DNA of 64,000 bases from Rhizobium gallicum bv. gallicum R602sp (GCF_000816845.1 NZ_CP006877.1:1927501-1991500); one strand, 5' to 3'; numbered from the stretch's first letter, positions 44,889 through 54,170 are shown. The notes: generated by a model not told the origin, from the sequence alone. Numbers and translations: made by a program.

Positions 44889-44922
44889 AGCCGTCCGGCC
44901 TCAAGTGGAAGACCGGACGGCT
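44889..44922 (-). terminator. Hairpin between thrS and the acyltransferase gene
   Basis: A perfect 10-bp stem agccgtccgg/ccggacggct encloses a 14-base loop. On the minus strand it lies 34 bp after the thrS stop and is followed by ttgcgtttc, only a short U-tract. Its base touches the TTG start of the next gene, so it may be a leaky terminator or an attenuator controlling that gene. Confidence 0.65.
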
Positions 44923-44956
44923 ATATTTCAAAGCGATGACAGTTGTCTGACAGAAA

Positions 44957-46960
44957 TCAGGCAGCCTTCGCCTTCTTGGCTTCGATCTTGCGGCGGATAT
45001 CCGGCGGCGTCGCTTCCCAGGCAAGGTTCTCGATTGCCGCCTCGAGCGGCATCGAGGTCTGCTCCGGGCTGCCTAGGCGGCGGATATTAACAGTCCGTTC
45101 CTCGGCTTCCTTCCGCCCGCAGACGATGATGACGGGAACTTTCGTAACGGAATGCTCGCGGATCTTGTAGTTGATCTTCTCATTTCGGAAGTCAGTCTCG
45201 ACGTTGAGTCCCGCCTCGCGCAGCGCTTCGGCAACTTCTGCGCCATAACCGTCCGCTTCCGAGGTGATCGTCGCGACTACGACCTGCAGCGGCGAGACCC
45301 AGAGCGGCAAATGACCGGCGAAGTTTTCGATCAGGATGCCGAGGAAGCGTTCCATCGAGCCGCAGATGGCGCGGTGGATCATCACCGGCTGCGTCTTCTC
45401 CGAATTACTGTCGATATAGAAGGCCCCGAAGCGCTCCGGCAGGTTGAAGTCCACCTGCGTAGTGCCACACTGCCATTCACGGCCGATCGCGTCCTTCAGC
45501 GTATATTCGAACTTCGGGCCGTAGAACGCGCCCTCGCCCGGCAGGATGCCGGTCTTGATGTCGTTCGACTGCTGCTGGATCGTGGTGAGCACGTCCATCA
45601 TGACGCTCTCGGCGCGATCCCAGAGCTCATCCGAACCGACGCGCTTGTCCGGGCGCGTGGAGAGCTTGATGGTAATCTCGTCGAAGCCGAAGTCCTTGTA
45701 GACCGAGAGGATCAGGTCGTTGATCTTCAGGCACTCGGCGGCCATCTGCTCGTCCGTGCAGAAGATGTGCGCGTCGTCCTGCGTGAAGCCGCGCACCCGC
45801 ATCAGGCCGTGGAGGGCGCCTGACGGCTCGTAACGATGGACCGTACCGAATTCTGCTAGGCGGATCGGCAGTTCGCGATAGGATTTCAGCCCGTGCTTGA
45901 AGATCTGCACGTGACCCGGGCAGTTCATCGGCTTCAGTGCGAAGACGCGGTTGTCGGCTTCCTTGTCATCCGGATGCGTCAGCGCATGCGCCGATTTCAC
46001 CGCGAACATGTTCTCCTGGTACCAGCCCCAATGCCCCGAGGTTTCCCAAAGGGAAGTATCAAGAACCTGCGGCGCGTTGACCTCCTGATAGTCGGCAGCG
46101 AGGCGCCGCCGCATATAGGCGACAAGCGCCTGGAAGATACGCCAGCCCTTGCCGTGCCAAAAGACGACGCCCGGGCCTTCTTCCTGGAAGTGAAACAGGT
46201 CCATCTCGCGGCCGAGACGGCGATGGTCGCGCTTCTCGGCTTCGGCGAGCATGTGGAGATAGTTGTCGAGTTCGGACTGCTCTGCAAAGGCCGTGCCGTA
46301 GATACGGGACAGCATTGGATTGTTGCTATCGCCGCGCCAATAGGCGCCTGCCACCTTCAACAGCTTGAAAGCCGAGCCGATCTGACCGGTCGATGCCATG
46401 TGCGGGCCGCGGCAAAGGTCGAACCAGTCGCCCTGATAGTAAATCTTCAGATCCTGGCCTTCCGGGATGGCATCGACGAGTTCGACCTTGTACTGCTCGC
46501 CCTTGGCGGCAAACACTTCCTTCGCCTTCTGACGCGACCACACCTGCTTGGTGAAAGGTGCGTTGCGGGCGATGATCTCCTTCATCTTCTTTTCGATCTT
46601 CGGCAGATCGTCCAGCGTGAAGGGTTCGTTCTTGGCGAAGTCGTAATAGAAGCCGTTCTCGATGACCGGGCCGATCGTCACCTGTGTACCGGGCCAGAGC
46701 TCCTGCACGGCTTCCGCCATGACATGCGCTGCATCATGCCGGATGAGTTCCAGGGCGCGCTCGTCGCTGCGAGTGATGATCTCGATTTTGCCCGCCGTCA
46801 CGGGATCGGAAAGGTCGCGCACTGTGCCGTCGATCGCAATGGCGACAGCCTTCTTGGCAAGCGACTTGGAGATGGATTCGGCGACGTCGAGGCCGGTCGT
46901 GCCGGGCTCGAAATTGCGTTGATTGCCATCGGGGAATGTCAGGGAAACGGATTGGGACAT
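44957..46960 (-). CDS. thrS: Threonyl-tRNA synthetase
   Basis: The start at 46960 ([15 protein letters not shown]) gives 667 residues. Domains in order: TGS (1-65), second additional domain for editing (about 80-230, [16 protein letters not shown]), class II catalytic core with the zinc-binding Cys in [10 protein letters not shown], and a C-terminal anticodon-binding domain ([17 protein letters not shown]). It charges tRNA-Thr and edits Ser. No T-box is expected or seen. A hairpin follows. Confidence 0.99.
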   Translation of the reverse strand: MSQSVSLTFPDGNQRNFEPGTTGLDVAESISKSLAKKAVAIAIDGTVRDLSDPVTAGKIEIITRSDERALELIRHDAAHVMAEAVQELWPGTQVTIGPVIENGFYYDFAKNEPFTLDDLPKIEKKMKEIIARNAPFTKQVWSRQKAKEVFAAKGEQYKVELVDAIPEGQDLKIYYQGDWFDLCRGPHMASTGQIGSAFKLLKVAGAYWRGDSNNPMLSRIYGTAFAEQSELDNYLHMLAEAEKRDHRRLGREMDLFHFQEEGPGVVFWHGKGWRIFQALVAYMRRRLAADYQEVNAPQVLDTSLWETSGHWGWYQENMFAVKSAHALTHPDDKEADNRVFALKPMNCPGHVQIFKHGLKSYRELPIRLAEFGTVHRYEPSGALHGLMRVRGFTQDDAHIFCTDEQMAAECLKINDLILSVYKDFGFDEITIKLSTRPDKRVGSDELWDRAESVMMDVLTTIQQQSNDIKTGILPGEGAFYGPKFEYTLKDAIGREWQCGTTQVDFNLPERFGAFYIDSNSEKTQPVMIHRAICGSMERFLGILIENFAGHLPLWVSPLQVVVATITSEADGYGAEVAEALREAGLNVETDFRNEKINYKIREHSVTKVPVIIVCGRKEAEERTVNIRRLGSPEQTSMPLEAAIENLAWEATPPDIRRKIEAKKAKAA

Positions 46961-47083
46961 ATCGAAATTCTCCTTGTCCAGTCCCGCCAACGAATGCGGG
47001 TGGTTGCAATGAAGCGCTTCGTCGGCACGAAGGCGCTGCCGCCTGATATCGAGATTTGGGGTGTGAGTAAAGGCAAGGCCTGA

Positions 47084-47620
47084 TCAGTCGATCATTTCGG
47101 CAAGGCCTCGCACCGTGTTCCAATTGCGCAGCGTGCCAACGCCCATACGCTTGGTCGTGAGCGCCGAGAGCAGCTTCCATTCACTGGGTTTGCTGGCGAA
47201 ATCGATCCAGAGATCGCCATTGGTAATCGCCAAGCGCTGGTTGGCTTCGAGGTACTTCTGAAGCGCGGCTAAGGCGGACTGATCGAGCGGCTCGCGCATC
47301 ACTCGCACGATCACTTGGCTACCATCGCCATCCGGAAACGGATTTGAATTCGCCAGTCTCAGCCAATCCGCGCCCTTGCGGACGATGATATCGACGGGTT
47401 TGCCGAATTTCGTTTTGAAGGCAGCTTCAATCTTCGCTTCGATGTCACTGAGCGGCGCGCTGTCTGCTTCAAAGACGATATTGCCGGTCGAGACCAGCGT
47501 GCGCGGGTTGCCGTATCCGAGTGCCGCGGCCATATCGCGAAGATCGGACATCACGACCCTTCGACCAGGCGCGAGCACTATGCTGTGAAGGAGCGCGACG
47601 TAGACGGTTTTACGTGGCAT
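47084..47620 (-). CDS. DUF1697 family protein
   Basis: The start at 47620 (MPRKTVYVALLHSIVLAPGR) gives 178 residues. The DUF1697 pattern is clear: VYVALLHSIV, then MSDLRDMAAALGYGNPRTLVSTGNIVFEA, and a late MGVGTLRNWNTVRGLAEM. The structure of relatives is ferredoxin-like, with no known function. It lies between yidD and thrS on the same strand, 10 bp downstream of the yidD stop. Confidence 0.88.
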   Translation of the reverse strand: MPRKTVYVALLHSIVLAPGRRVVMSDLRDMAAALGYGNPRTLVSTGNIVFEADSAPLSDIEAKIEAAFKTKFGKPVDIIVRKGADWLRLANSNPFPDGDGSQVIVRVMREPLDQSALAALQKYLEANQRLAITNGDLWIDFASKPSEWKLLSALTTKRMGVGTLRNWNTVRGLAEMID

Positions 47621-47630
47621 GGGTTTGCCG

Positions 47631-48074
47631 TCAGCCCGCTTTCCGTCCGAGCGCAAAATAGCGCCACGGCGTCCACCAATGGAAGCGCTGCTCCAGCCCT
47701 TCAGGCACGGGATCGAGACCACTCGTTCCGCCCGGCCCGCAGCGCCCGACACGAAAGAGCGTCATCCACACGCCGGCCCACAGGCCGTGGCGTGCGATCG
47801 CCTCGTAGCCATATTCGGAGCACGTCGGAATATGCCTGCATGAGTTGCCGATAAACCCGGATAAGGTCAGTTGATAAAGCCGGATCAATCCCATGCCGAA
47901 CAGCCGGTCCGGGGTCTTGCGGAAAGGGCCTGTATAGTTTCGGGAATATCTGGCCACCGGCCCGGAATACCCCCCTCTGTCACTTCGCGATATTTCCGGC
48001 GAGATCATCCGGGACACCCTGCGTTTCGGCAGATCTTCGTCGTCGTCCTGCTGAAGTGGGCAAAACTCGCACAT
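47631..48074 (-). CDS. yidD: Membrane protein insertion efficiency factor YidD
   Basis: The core (last 90 residues) has the YidD signature: LIRLYQLTLSGFIGNSCRHIPTCSEYGYEAIARHG with its two core Cys, then GPGGTSGLDPVPEG. It is a small inner-membrane-associated factor acting with YidC. The ATG at 48074 has a GGAGG site eight bases ahead and encodes an MCEFCPLQQDDDED N-terminus typical of rhizobial versions. Between this and the core lies a stretch (MISPEISRSDRGGYSGPV) that looks derived from a dispersed repeat. Confidence 0.92.
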   Translation of the reverse strand: MCEFCPLQQDDDEDLPKRRVSRMISPEISRSDRGGYSGPVARYSRNYTGPFRKTPDRLFGMGLIRLYQLTLSGFIGNSCRHIPTCSEYGYEAIARHGLWAGVWMTLFRVGRCGPGGTSGLDPVPEGLEQRFHWWTPWRYFALGRKAG

Positions 48075-48120
48075 GACCTAACCTCCGCGTCTTGAGGAGG
48101 CGCCGGCAGTGCCGCACGAT

Positions 48121-48175
48121 CCCGATCTTCCCCTTTCTGGGGAAGATGTCACAAAATGACAGAGGGGGGTGTCAC
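48121..48175. repeat. Rhizobial intergenic palindromic repeat
   Basis: The hairpin atcttcccc-tttct-ggggaagat (48125-48147) is followed by a smaller gtca/tgac hairpin and agaggggggt. This is the form of small palindromic repeats scattered between rhizobial genes. A related tract in the other orientation, ccccctctgtcac (47971-47983), lies within the yidD reading frame, so a copy or half-copy seems to have entered the gene. Confidence 0.55.
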
Positions 48176-48194
48176 ATAGCTGAGCGCTCAATGT

Positions 48195-48641
48195 TCACGC
48201 CTCGGCCATTTCCGCGCGCTTTGCCTCGATCTGCCCAACCGCATCGACGACAGCGTCGAAAGTCAGCATGGTGGACGCGTGGCGAGCCTTGTAATCCTTG
48301 ACCGGGCGCAGATAACGCATGTCCTCGAAGCGGCCATGCGGACCATCTCCGTCCGCTTTCAGCATGGCGAGCATGTCCTCGCGGGCCTTGCGGAGTTCGC
48401 CGGCCGTTGCGCCGATCACGTGCCGGGCCATGATCGAGGAGGATGCCTGGCCGAGCGCGCAGGCTTTGACGTCATGGGCAAACGCGGTGACGGTATCGCC
48501 GTCCATCTTCAGCCAGATCCGCACTTTGGAACCGCACAGTTTCGAATGCGCCTGTGCACTTGCATCGGCATCGGCCAGGCTGCCTGTCAACGGAATATTG
48601 CCTGCATATTCGAGGATTTTGCTGTTATAGATGTCGTCCAT
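48195..48641 (-). CDS. NifU/IscU-like iron-sulfur scaffold protein
   Basis: The 148-residue protein is similar to the IscU/NifU N-terminal scaffold: DDIYNSKILEYAGNIP, KLCGSKVRIWLKMDGD with the first Cys, and DVKACALGQASSSIMARHVIG with the second. The third scaffold Cys, expected in the PVK...C segment, is absent; the sequence reads LRPVKDYKARHASTML, with His near that place. This variant occurs in rhizobial homologues. A cluster-related role is inferred, not shown. The gene is single and divergent from folE. Confidence 0.85.
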   Translation of the reverse strand: MDDIYNSKILEYAGNIPLTGSLADADASAQAHSKLCGSKVRIWLKMDGDTVTAFAHDVKACALGQASSSIMARHVIGATAGELRKAREDMLAMLKADGDGPHGRFEDMRYLRPVKDYKARHASTMLTFDAVVDAVGQIEAKRAEMAEA

Positions 48642-48948
48642 GATGAATTCCGCTCCAGATTGCCGCGGATCGGCTTATTTCGGCGGTCATTGTATCATAA
48701 ACAAAAAACACACCGTGTCGTGCTAGCATACTTACATGAAGACGCCGTCTTCCTATATGTATGTCGTTCGAAGACCATGAAAATGCAATGGTCCTCGGGT
48801 AAGTTTGATTGGGAAACCGTGCCGGACGGGCTATAAGCTGCCCCGAAAGCCCCGGAGCCTGCCAAAGGTGCAACATTCCTGACAAGGGATACCAGTGGCG
48901 AGTCCGAAAGACGGTCCAAAAGTTCGTGGACCAGGAGACTTGAGCAGT
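48642..48948 (+). other. Intergenic region with the probable folE promoter
   Basis: About 300 bp between divergent genes with no coding sequence I can support. It contains the promoter candidate described at 48809-48837 and a long folE leader. A GTG at 48895 in frame with folE is possible but less likely than the ATG at 48949. Confidence 0.5.
48809..48837 (+). promoter_or_regulatory. Sigma-70-type promoter candidate for folE
   Basis: TTGGGA (48809-48814) and TATAAG (48832-48837) are separated by exactly 17 bp and point toward folE. The predicted transcript would have a leader of about 105 bases before the ATG at 48949. Confidence 0.5.
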
Positions 48949-49563
48949 ATGGACGCCATCGTAAAGAATTTTCCGCAGACCAGCCGTGACGCCGAACGCC
49001 CCAGCCAGAAGGAGGCCGAAGACGCAATTCGCGTTCTGCTTCGTTGGGCTGGTGACGATCCGTCGCGCGAAGGGCTGATCGATACCCCTACCCGTGTCGC
49101 CAAAGCCTATCGCGAACTTTTCGCCGGCTACGAAATGGACCCGGAAGACGTCCTGGGCCGCACCTTCGAGGAGGTCGCCGGCTACGATGATATGGTTCTC
49201 GTGAAGGATATTCCCTTCTATTCGCACTGCGAACATCACATGGTGCCGATTATCGGCAAGGCACATGTCGCCTATATGCCTGACGGCAAGGTACTTGGAC
49301 TTTCCAAGATCGCCCGCGTCGTCGAGATCTATGGCCGCCGCCTTCAGACGCAGGAAACCATGACAGCACAGATCGCCAAGGCGATCGATGATACACTGGC
49401 TCCGCGCGGCGTTGCTGTCATGCTCGAAGCCGAACATCTGTGCATGGCGATGCGCGGGGTACAGAAACAGGGTTCCACGACGCTGACGACGACCTTTACC
49501 GGAATCTTCAAGGCCGAGCCTGCCGAACAGGCGCGGTTCATGACCATGGTGCGGAGCCGCTGA
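48949..49563 (+). CDS. folE: GTP cyclohydrolase I
   Basis: The ATG at 48949 gives the usual 204 residues and has AGGAG upstream. Zinc and active-site motifs are present: [33 protein letters not shown] and [12 protein letters not shown]. It converts GTP to dihydroneopterin triphosphate for folate synthesis. It is followed 23 bp later by hisI, an arrangement common in Rhizobiaceae. Confidence 0.98.
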   Translation: MDAIVKNFPQTSRDAERPSQKEAEDAIRVLLRWAGDDPSREGLIDTPTRVAKAYRELFAGYEMDPEDVLGRTFEEVAGYDDMVLVKDIPFYSHCEHHMVPIIGKAHVAYMPDGKVLGLSKIARVVEIYGRRLQTQETMTAQIAKAIDDTLAPRGVAVMLEAEHLCMAMRGVQKQGSTTLTTTFTGIFKAEPAEQARFMTMVRSR

Positions 49564-49586
49564 TACGGCTCCATTAAGAGAGCCGA

Positions 49587-50039
49587 ATGATGCCTTTTGC
49601 ATTCAATGCGCCGTCAGACGACAAATCCGAACTGGAAGATGCCGGCGATTTCACGCCCCGCTTCGATGATCGCGGCCTGATCACCGCGATCGTCACCGAC
49701 GTGCATGACGGCGAGATCCTGATGGTTGCGCACATGAACGCGCAGGCGCTGGCGCTGACGATCCAGACGGGCAAGGCACATTACTTCAGCCGGTCGCGCG
49801 GCAAGCTCTGGATGAAGGGCGAAACCTCCGGCAACATCCAAACGGTGAAGGAAATCCGTACCGACTGCGATCAGGATGCAATCTGGCTTAAAGTAGAGGT
49901 CGCGGGCCACGACGCGACGTGCCATACTGGCCGCCGTTCCTGCTTTTACCGCACGGTGACGCTCCAGGACGGGAAACCAATGCTCGATATCGTGGATGAC
50001 GAACGGCATTTCGACCCGAAAGACGTCTACGGAAAATAG
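49587..50039 (+). CDS. hisI: Phosphoribosyl-AMP cyclohydrolase
   Basis: The 150-residue HisI opens the adenine ring of phosphoribosyl-AMP in histidine synthesis. Family motifs: [32 protein letters not shown], the metal-binding [12 protein letters not shown], and [11 protein letters not shown]. It lacks the HisE part, as normal for alphaproteobacteria with separate hisE. Start may be 49587 or 49590. It is probably co-transcribed with folE. Confidence 0.98.
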   Translation: MMPFAFNAPSDDKSELEDAGDFTPRFDDRGLITAIVTDVHDGEILMVAHMNAQALALTIQTGKAHYFSRSRGKLWMKGETSGNIQTVKEIRTDCDQDAIWLKVEVAGHDATCHTGRRSCFYRTVTLQDGKPMLDIVDDERHFDPKDVYGK

Positions 50040-50155
50040 CGCGCCTGTCAGGTACCTGCTCGCTATTGAGACAGATAGCGCTGCTGTATACGATTTGGAA
50101 AGGGAACGGGGACACTATAACAAACTGAAATATTTCTGCCTGGAGGAGGCATACC

Positions 50156-51127
50156 ATGCTGAACTGGAGTTTGCATCGTCTGAGCTCTGAAGCAGGCAGT
50201 TCAGGTTCCGGTGTCTCGACAGTTCCAGATATGACCGCTCCTCCGACGTCCACCCTTCCCCCTAAAAGAACAAAGATTGCGCTGGCGCTTGGCGGCGGCG
50301 CGGCGCGCGGCTGGGCGCATATCGGCGTGCTGCGCGCAATGGACGAGGCCGGCATCGAAGTTGGCATGATCGCGGGAACCTCGATCGGTGCGCTGGTCGG
50401 CGGTTGCTATCTTGCCGGCAAGCTGGATGAGCTCGAGGCCTTCGCCCGTTCGCTGACGATGCGCCGCATTGCCAGCCTGCTTGATCTTACCATCGGCGGC
50501 AGCGGACTTTTCGGCGGCATGCGCCTGACGAAGCGCATGCAGGAGCATCTCGAAGGTCTGAATGTGGAAGACCTCGACCGCCCCTTTGTCGCCGTGGCTG
50601 CAGAGGTGAACACCGGCCACGAGGTCTGGATTTCCAGCGGCTCGCTGATTACGGCGCTGCGTGCATCCTATGCCCTGCCCGGCATCTTCGAGCCAGTTCG
50701 CAGCAACAGCCGCACTCTGGTCGACGGCGCACTGGTCAATCCGGTGCCGGTTTCCGTTTGCCGCAGCTACGAACAGCAGCTCGTCGTGGCTGTCAATCTG
50801 AACTACGACCTCTTCGGCCGGTCCGCAGTCGTCAAGCACAATGCGACCTTGACGCTTCAGGAGATGCAGAAGCAGGAGGAAGCTCCCTATGCGCGCCTCG
50901 GAATGACCGGCGTGATGGTACAAGCCTTCAACATCATCCAGGACAGGATTTCGCGCGCGCGCCTTGCCGGCGATCCGCCGGACATTTCGCTACATCCGCG
51001 TCTCAGTGACATCGGCCTGTCGGAATTCCACCGGGCTGGCGAAGCGATAGAGCGCGGATACGAGGAAGCCAGAGCGCGACTTCCCGAACTCCGGCGGATG
51101 CAGGAAGCGTTCGCCACCCAGGCGTGA
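50156..51127 (+). CDS. Patatin-like phospholipase
   Basis: The 323-residue protein has the bacterial patatin (RssA-like) layout: oxyanion loop LGGGAARGWAHIGVLR (residues 45-60), nucleophile Ser76 in GTSIG, and Asp190 in DGALVNP. The catalytic dyad is therefore complete. Acyl-ester hydrolysis is expected; the physiological substrate is unknown. A strong GGAGGAGG site precedes the ATG. No signal peptide, so it is cytoplasmic or membrane-associated. Confidence 0.92.
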   Translation: MLNWSLHRLSSEAGSSGSGVSTVPDMTAPPTSTLPPKRTKIALALGGGAARGWAHIGVLRAMDEAGIEVGMIAGTSIGALVGGCYLAGKLDELEAFARSLTMRRIASLLDLTIGGSGLFGGMRLTKRMQEHLEGLNVEDLDRPFVAVAAEVNTGHEVWISSGSLITALRASYALPGIFEPVRSNSRTLVDGALVNPVPVSVCRSYEQQLVVAVNLNYDLFGRSAVVKHNATLTLQEMQKQEEAPYARLGMTGVMVQAFNIIQDRISRARLAGDPPDISLHPRLSDIGLSEFHRAGEAIERGYEEARARLPELRRMQEAFATQA

Positions 51128-51143
51128 TGGTGGGCCGCCCGCC

Positions 51144-51578
51144 TCAGCCCGCGATATAGGCCTTGATTTCTTCTGTCTCGCGCTCGACTTCAGCGATGCG
51201 CGTCTTCACGACGTCGCCGATTGAGACGATGCCGACGAGCTTTCCATTCGTTTCAACCGGCAGATGGCGGAAGCGCCGGCTGGTCATCAATTCCATCAAT
51301 TCGTTGACGGTCGTGTCTTCGTGGCAGCGGAAGACCCTCGATGTCATCAGCGAGACAACCGGCTGATCGAGGCAATCCTTGCCAAACTTTGCTACGGCAT
51401 TGACGAGATCGCGTTCGGTGAAGATCCCGGCAATACGGCCTTCCATGCCGACAATGACAACGGCACCGATCTTGCGGCTGCTGAGCACTTTCGCCGCTTC
51501 GCCGGCGGTCGTGTTCGCGCCGGCCGTGACGACGTTGCGGCCCTTCAGGTCGAGGATGGCTTTTACGGTGTTGGACAT
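51144..51578 (-). CDS. Tandem CBS-domain protein
   Basis: The start at 51578 gives 144 residues with a pair of CBS domains. CBS1 runs about 5-65, with TAGEAAKVLSSRKIGAVVIV and GIFTERDLV. CBS2 runs about 75-135, with TVNELMELMTSRRFRHLPV and GIVSIGDVVK. Such stand-alone Bateman modules bind adenine nucleotides and often regulate partner proteins. No partner is evident; the neighbour is a patatin-like lipase on the other strand. Confidence 0.93.
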   Translation of the reverse strand: MSNTVKAILDLKGRNVVTAGANTTAGEAAKVLSSRKIGAVVIVGMEGRIAGIFTERDLVNAVAKFGKDCLDQPVVSLMTSRVFRCHEDTTVNELMELMTSRRFRHLPVETNGKLVGIVSIGDVVKTRIAEVERETEEIKAYIAG

Positions 51579-51681
51579 TCGAAACCTCCCATGTCGAAAG
51601 TGAAACACTTAACTGAACAGAGGCACCTGCGAAGGGCTGTTCGTCCCAACGCGGATCAATCCGAATGGTGCACTCCAAAGC

Positions 51682-52452
51682 TCAAGATTGCAATATATCC
51701 GGCTCTTGCGAAACCTCGGGCTCGGCAGGAATATTCCGGTCGAAGAACGAGAAAAGGAAGAATCCGAAAACGAAACCACCGATATGTGCGTCCCAGGCGA
51801 TCGGCTGGTTCGGGTCGCCGATCAGTGGAATGCCGACGGCGATCAGCCCGTTTCCAATCAGCCAGAAGAGCGTGAATACCACCACCGTGCGGCTGCGAAA
51901 GGACTCGGCCACCGACAGGCGCGGATTGAGATGTGCCGGACGCGTTACCTTCCGCTCCGGCGGAAACGCAAAACGGCAGGCCGCCCCCATGAGCCCGGAA
52001 ACGACACCGGAAGCGCCGATGAGCAAGGTTGGATCGCCCCAGTTCAATCCGGCGTGAAGCGCTGCGGAGGCGACCGATGAAAGAATCCAGAAGATAACAT
52101 AGCGCAAGCTTCCGATGCGGCGCACGACCGGCGCGCCGAAAGCCATCAGCCACAGCCCATTGAAGAGAATATGCTCCACGCTGCCGTGCAGCAGAGAATA
52201 GGTCACCGGCGACCAGATCCATTGCAGCCCCTGCTCCGAGAACGGGATCACATAGCGTACCGGAATGAAGCCGAAAGTGATGAAAAGCCAGTCGACTGCG
52301 TTTGCGGAGAGGATGAACGACTGGACCGCATAGATCGCGCCGAGCAGACAGAGTGTCGCCAAAAGGATGCCGGGCAGATTGAAAACCGGCGTCCGTTTCT
52401 TTTCAATCGGGATTTCCTCAACCGTTTCCGGCTCCGTCCTGTGATCGTCCAT
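51682..52452 (-). CDS. Rhomboid-family intramembrane serine protease
   Basis: The 256-residue protein has six predicted membrane helices. The catalytic Ser148 is in GASGVVSGLMG and His223 in WDAHIGGFVFGF; the upstream SLLHGSVEHILFNGLWLMAFG holds the conserved HxxxN pattern. It is thus an active-type rhomboid protease cleaving membrane proteins. An AGGA-like site (cgaggacgcat) precedes the ATG. An intrinsic terminator on the same strand lies only about 50 bp upstream of the start. Confidence 0.92.
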   Translation of the reverse strand: MDDHRTEPETVEEIPIEKKRTPVFNLPGILLATLCLLGAIYAVQSFILSANAVDWLFITFGFIPVRYVIPFSEQGLQWIWSPVTYSLLHGSVEHILFNGLWLMAFGAPVVRRIGSLRYVIFWILSSVASAALHAGLNWGDPTLLIGASGVVSGLMGAACRFAFPPERKVTRPAHLNPRLSVAESFRSRTVVVFTLFWLIGNGLIAVGIPLIGDPNQPIAWDAHIGGFVFGFFLFSFFDRNIPAEPEVSQEPDILQS

Positions 52453-52499
52453 ATGCGTCCTCGCCGGATTGAGGTCTCAGCCTTACAGGAGCGAAGATC

Positions 52500-52532
52500 A
52501 AAAAAAAAGCCGCCCGGACAAACCGGACGGCT
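52500..52532 (-). terminator. Intrinsic terminator upstream of the rhomboid gene
   Basis: On the minus strand gccgtccgg-tttgt-ccgggcggc (one G-U pair) is followed by nine consecutive T. It is among the strongest terminators in the window, yet no leftward gene lies above it before the rightward PAS gene at 52750. It must end either a small RNA from about 52534-52740 or an attenuated leader of the rhomboid gene. Confidence 0.8.
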
Positions 52533-52749
52533 TGCCGAGCGTCCCCCGAGATTGACCCCGCGCCCGATCAGTGAAGTGCTGAACTTCGTTTCCGAAGCGA
52601 TACCCAACAGTGGCACGGCATGTCACTGGCCGCAATCGAAACCGTTCCTTAACCTTAACTGCCCGCAGTTGGCATGAAATCCGCTTGGTAAGCATCAGAA
52701 CAGCCGTTCGGGCTTGAACTTGAACCGAAATGAAACAGGTTGGTGTGCC

Positions 52750-53367
52750 GTGCGTCATCAGACGATCATCGATATTTACGATCACTGGAACCGTCTGCGC
52801 GGTGCCAGCGATGCACCGCTGAAATCGCAGATCGAACCGTCGAGCCTTGGCCACCTTCTGCCGAGCCTCTTCATCCTTGAGAAAAACGACGAACTGGGTG
52901 CCGTCACCTTCCGGCTTGCCGGCACCAGAATCTGCGATCTCTTCGGGCGGGATCTGCGTGACGAGAGCTTTGCCGAGCTCTTCGGCGACGGCCATGCCGA
53001 TGACATTGAGGCAACGCTTCTGGGTGCGATGCATCACGTCATCCCGACGCTGCTCAATGCGACCGGCTACAGCACGGCGGGGCATCAGGCCACCTTCGAG
53101 ATCATCGTCATGCCGCTGCGCTGTGAAAACGGCAGCCGCGCGCGGCTGCTCGGCGCCATTGCGCCGTCGGTTGCGGCAAGCTGGCTGGAAATCGTGCCGC
53201 TCGATTTTCTGGCGCTCGACCGCAGCCGCCTGCTGCGCGATAAGCCCGGGCAGAACGGCGGTGGGAGCAACTGGCCATACACAGCTGTCGCCGAGCCTCC
53301 GCATGGCTTTAGTGTGGTCCTCGGCCGCATGATGTCTTCATTGTTTTCCGGGGTGGCACCGCGCTGA
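52750..53367 (+). CDS. PAS_5-domain regulatory protein
   Basis: The GTG at 52750 (MRHQTIIDIYDHWNRLRG) is chosen because it matches the usual start of this family; a TTG at 52714 adds 12 unconserved residues. The 205-residue product has a single PAS_5 domain: SSLGHLLPSLFILEK, VTFRLAGTRICDLFGRDLRDESF, then a C-terminal region. The family is alphaproteobacterial, cytoplasmic and of unknown signal. The PilZ-type gene follows 123 bp later. Confidence 0.88.
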   Translation: MRHQTIIDIYDHWNRLRGASDAPLKSQIEPSSLGHLLPSLFILEKNDELGAVTFRLAGTRICDLFGRDLRDESFAELFGDGHADDIEATLLGAMHHVIPTLLNATGYSTAGHQATFEIIVMPLRCENGSRARLLGAIAPSVAASWLEIVPLDFLALDRSRLLRDKPGQNGGGSNWPYTAVAEPPHGFSVVLGRMMSSLFSGVAPR

Positions 53368-53490
53368 CCGTCTCATTCCGGCACAGCCTTATCCTATGCT
53401 GCAAGGTGTAATCGCGCCCTTCAGGACAACCTTCTGTTAAGGGATTGCGGGTAATGATTGTCCTATACCATTTTATGAAGAAGCGCTTTC

Positions 53491-54105
53491 ATGCACTCAT
53501 TCCAGCAAGCCCAGACGCCACGGACAACAGTGCCGCGCCCTGAGCAGGGTGTCTTCCAGCGCGTGCCCATCAATATGCAGGGCCGCCTCATGCTTGCGAA
53601 CTACGAGGAATACGAATGCACAGTGATCGATATGTCTCCCGGCGACATGTATGTCACCTGCGCCGGCCGGCCGCGCGCCAATGAGCGCGTCGTCGCCTAT
53701 ATCGATCATCTCGGCCGTGTCGAAGGCAACGTTCTGAGCGTCGACGTGCGTGGCTTCACGATGTCGATCAACGCCACCGAGCGCAAACGGGAGAAGCTTG
53801 CCGCACAGCTCACCTGGCTTGCCAACAAGCATGAGCTCGGCCTGCCGGAAGACCGGCGTCATGACCGTCTGACCCCGCGTGAGACGAAGACAGAGCTAAC
53901 GCTTGAGGATGGCACGCGCTACACCTGCCGCATCATGGACTTGTCGTTGTCGGGTGCTGCAGTTGACGTGGAGGTGCGCCCCGCTCTCGGCACGCCAATC
54001 CGTCTCGGCAACATGCGTGGCCGCGTCGTGCGCCATTTCAGCGAGGGCGTCGCGCTGGAGTTCCTCTCGCTCCAGTCCCGCGAGACATTGCGCGAATTCC
54101 TCTAA
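53491..54105 (+). CDS. Tandem PilZ-domain protein
   Basis: The 204-residue product carries two PilZ-like domains. The first (about 15-95) starts FQRVPINMQGRLMLANYEEYECTVIDMSPGDM. The second (about 120-204) has RHDRLTPRETKTELTLEDG, then CRIMDLSLSGAAVDVEV. In the second, an RxxxR-like arginine pair and DLSLSGA match the c-di-GMP-binding pattern. In the first the arginines are less regular, so it may be a structural domain. It is a likely c-di-GMP effector for motility or envelope functions. Confidence 0.88.
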   Translation: MHSFQQAQTPRTTVPRPEQGVFQRVPINMQGRLMLANYEEYECTVIDMSPGDMYVTCAGRPRANERVVAYIDHLGRVEGNVLSVDVRGFTMSINATERKREKLAAQLTWLANKHELGLPEDRRHDRLTPRETKTELTLEDGTRYTCRIMDLSLSGAAVDVEVRPALGTPIRLGNMRGRVVRHFSEGVALEFLSLQSRETLREFL

Positions 54106-54170
54106 GCGGCTGCTGTCACTCCGACGTCATGGACATGACCGATGAAGGCCGCCCCAACAGGCGACCTTTC

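Noticed and set aside
46961..47083. T-box or other riboswitch upstream of thrS
   Set aside because: No specifier hairpin or conserved T-box sequence is visible, and T-boxes are not expected in alphaproteobacteria.
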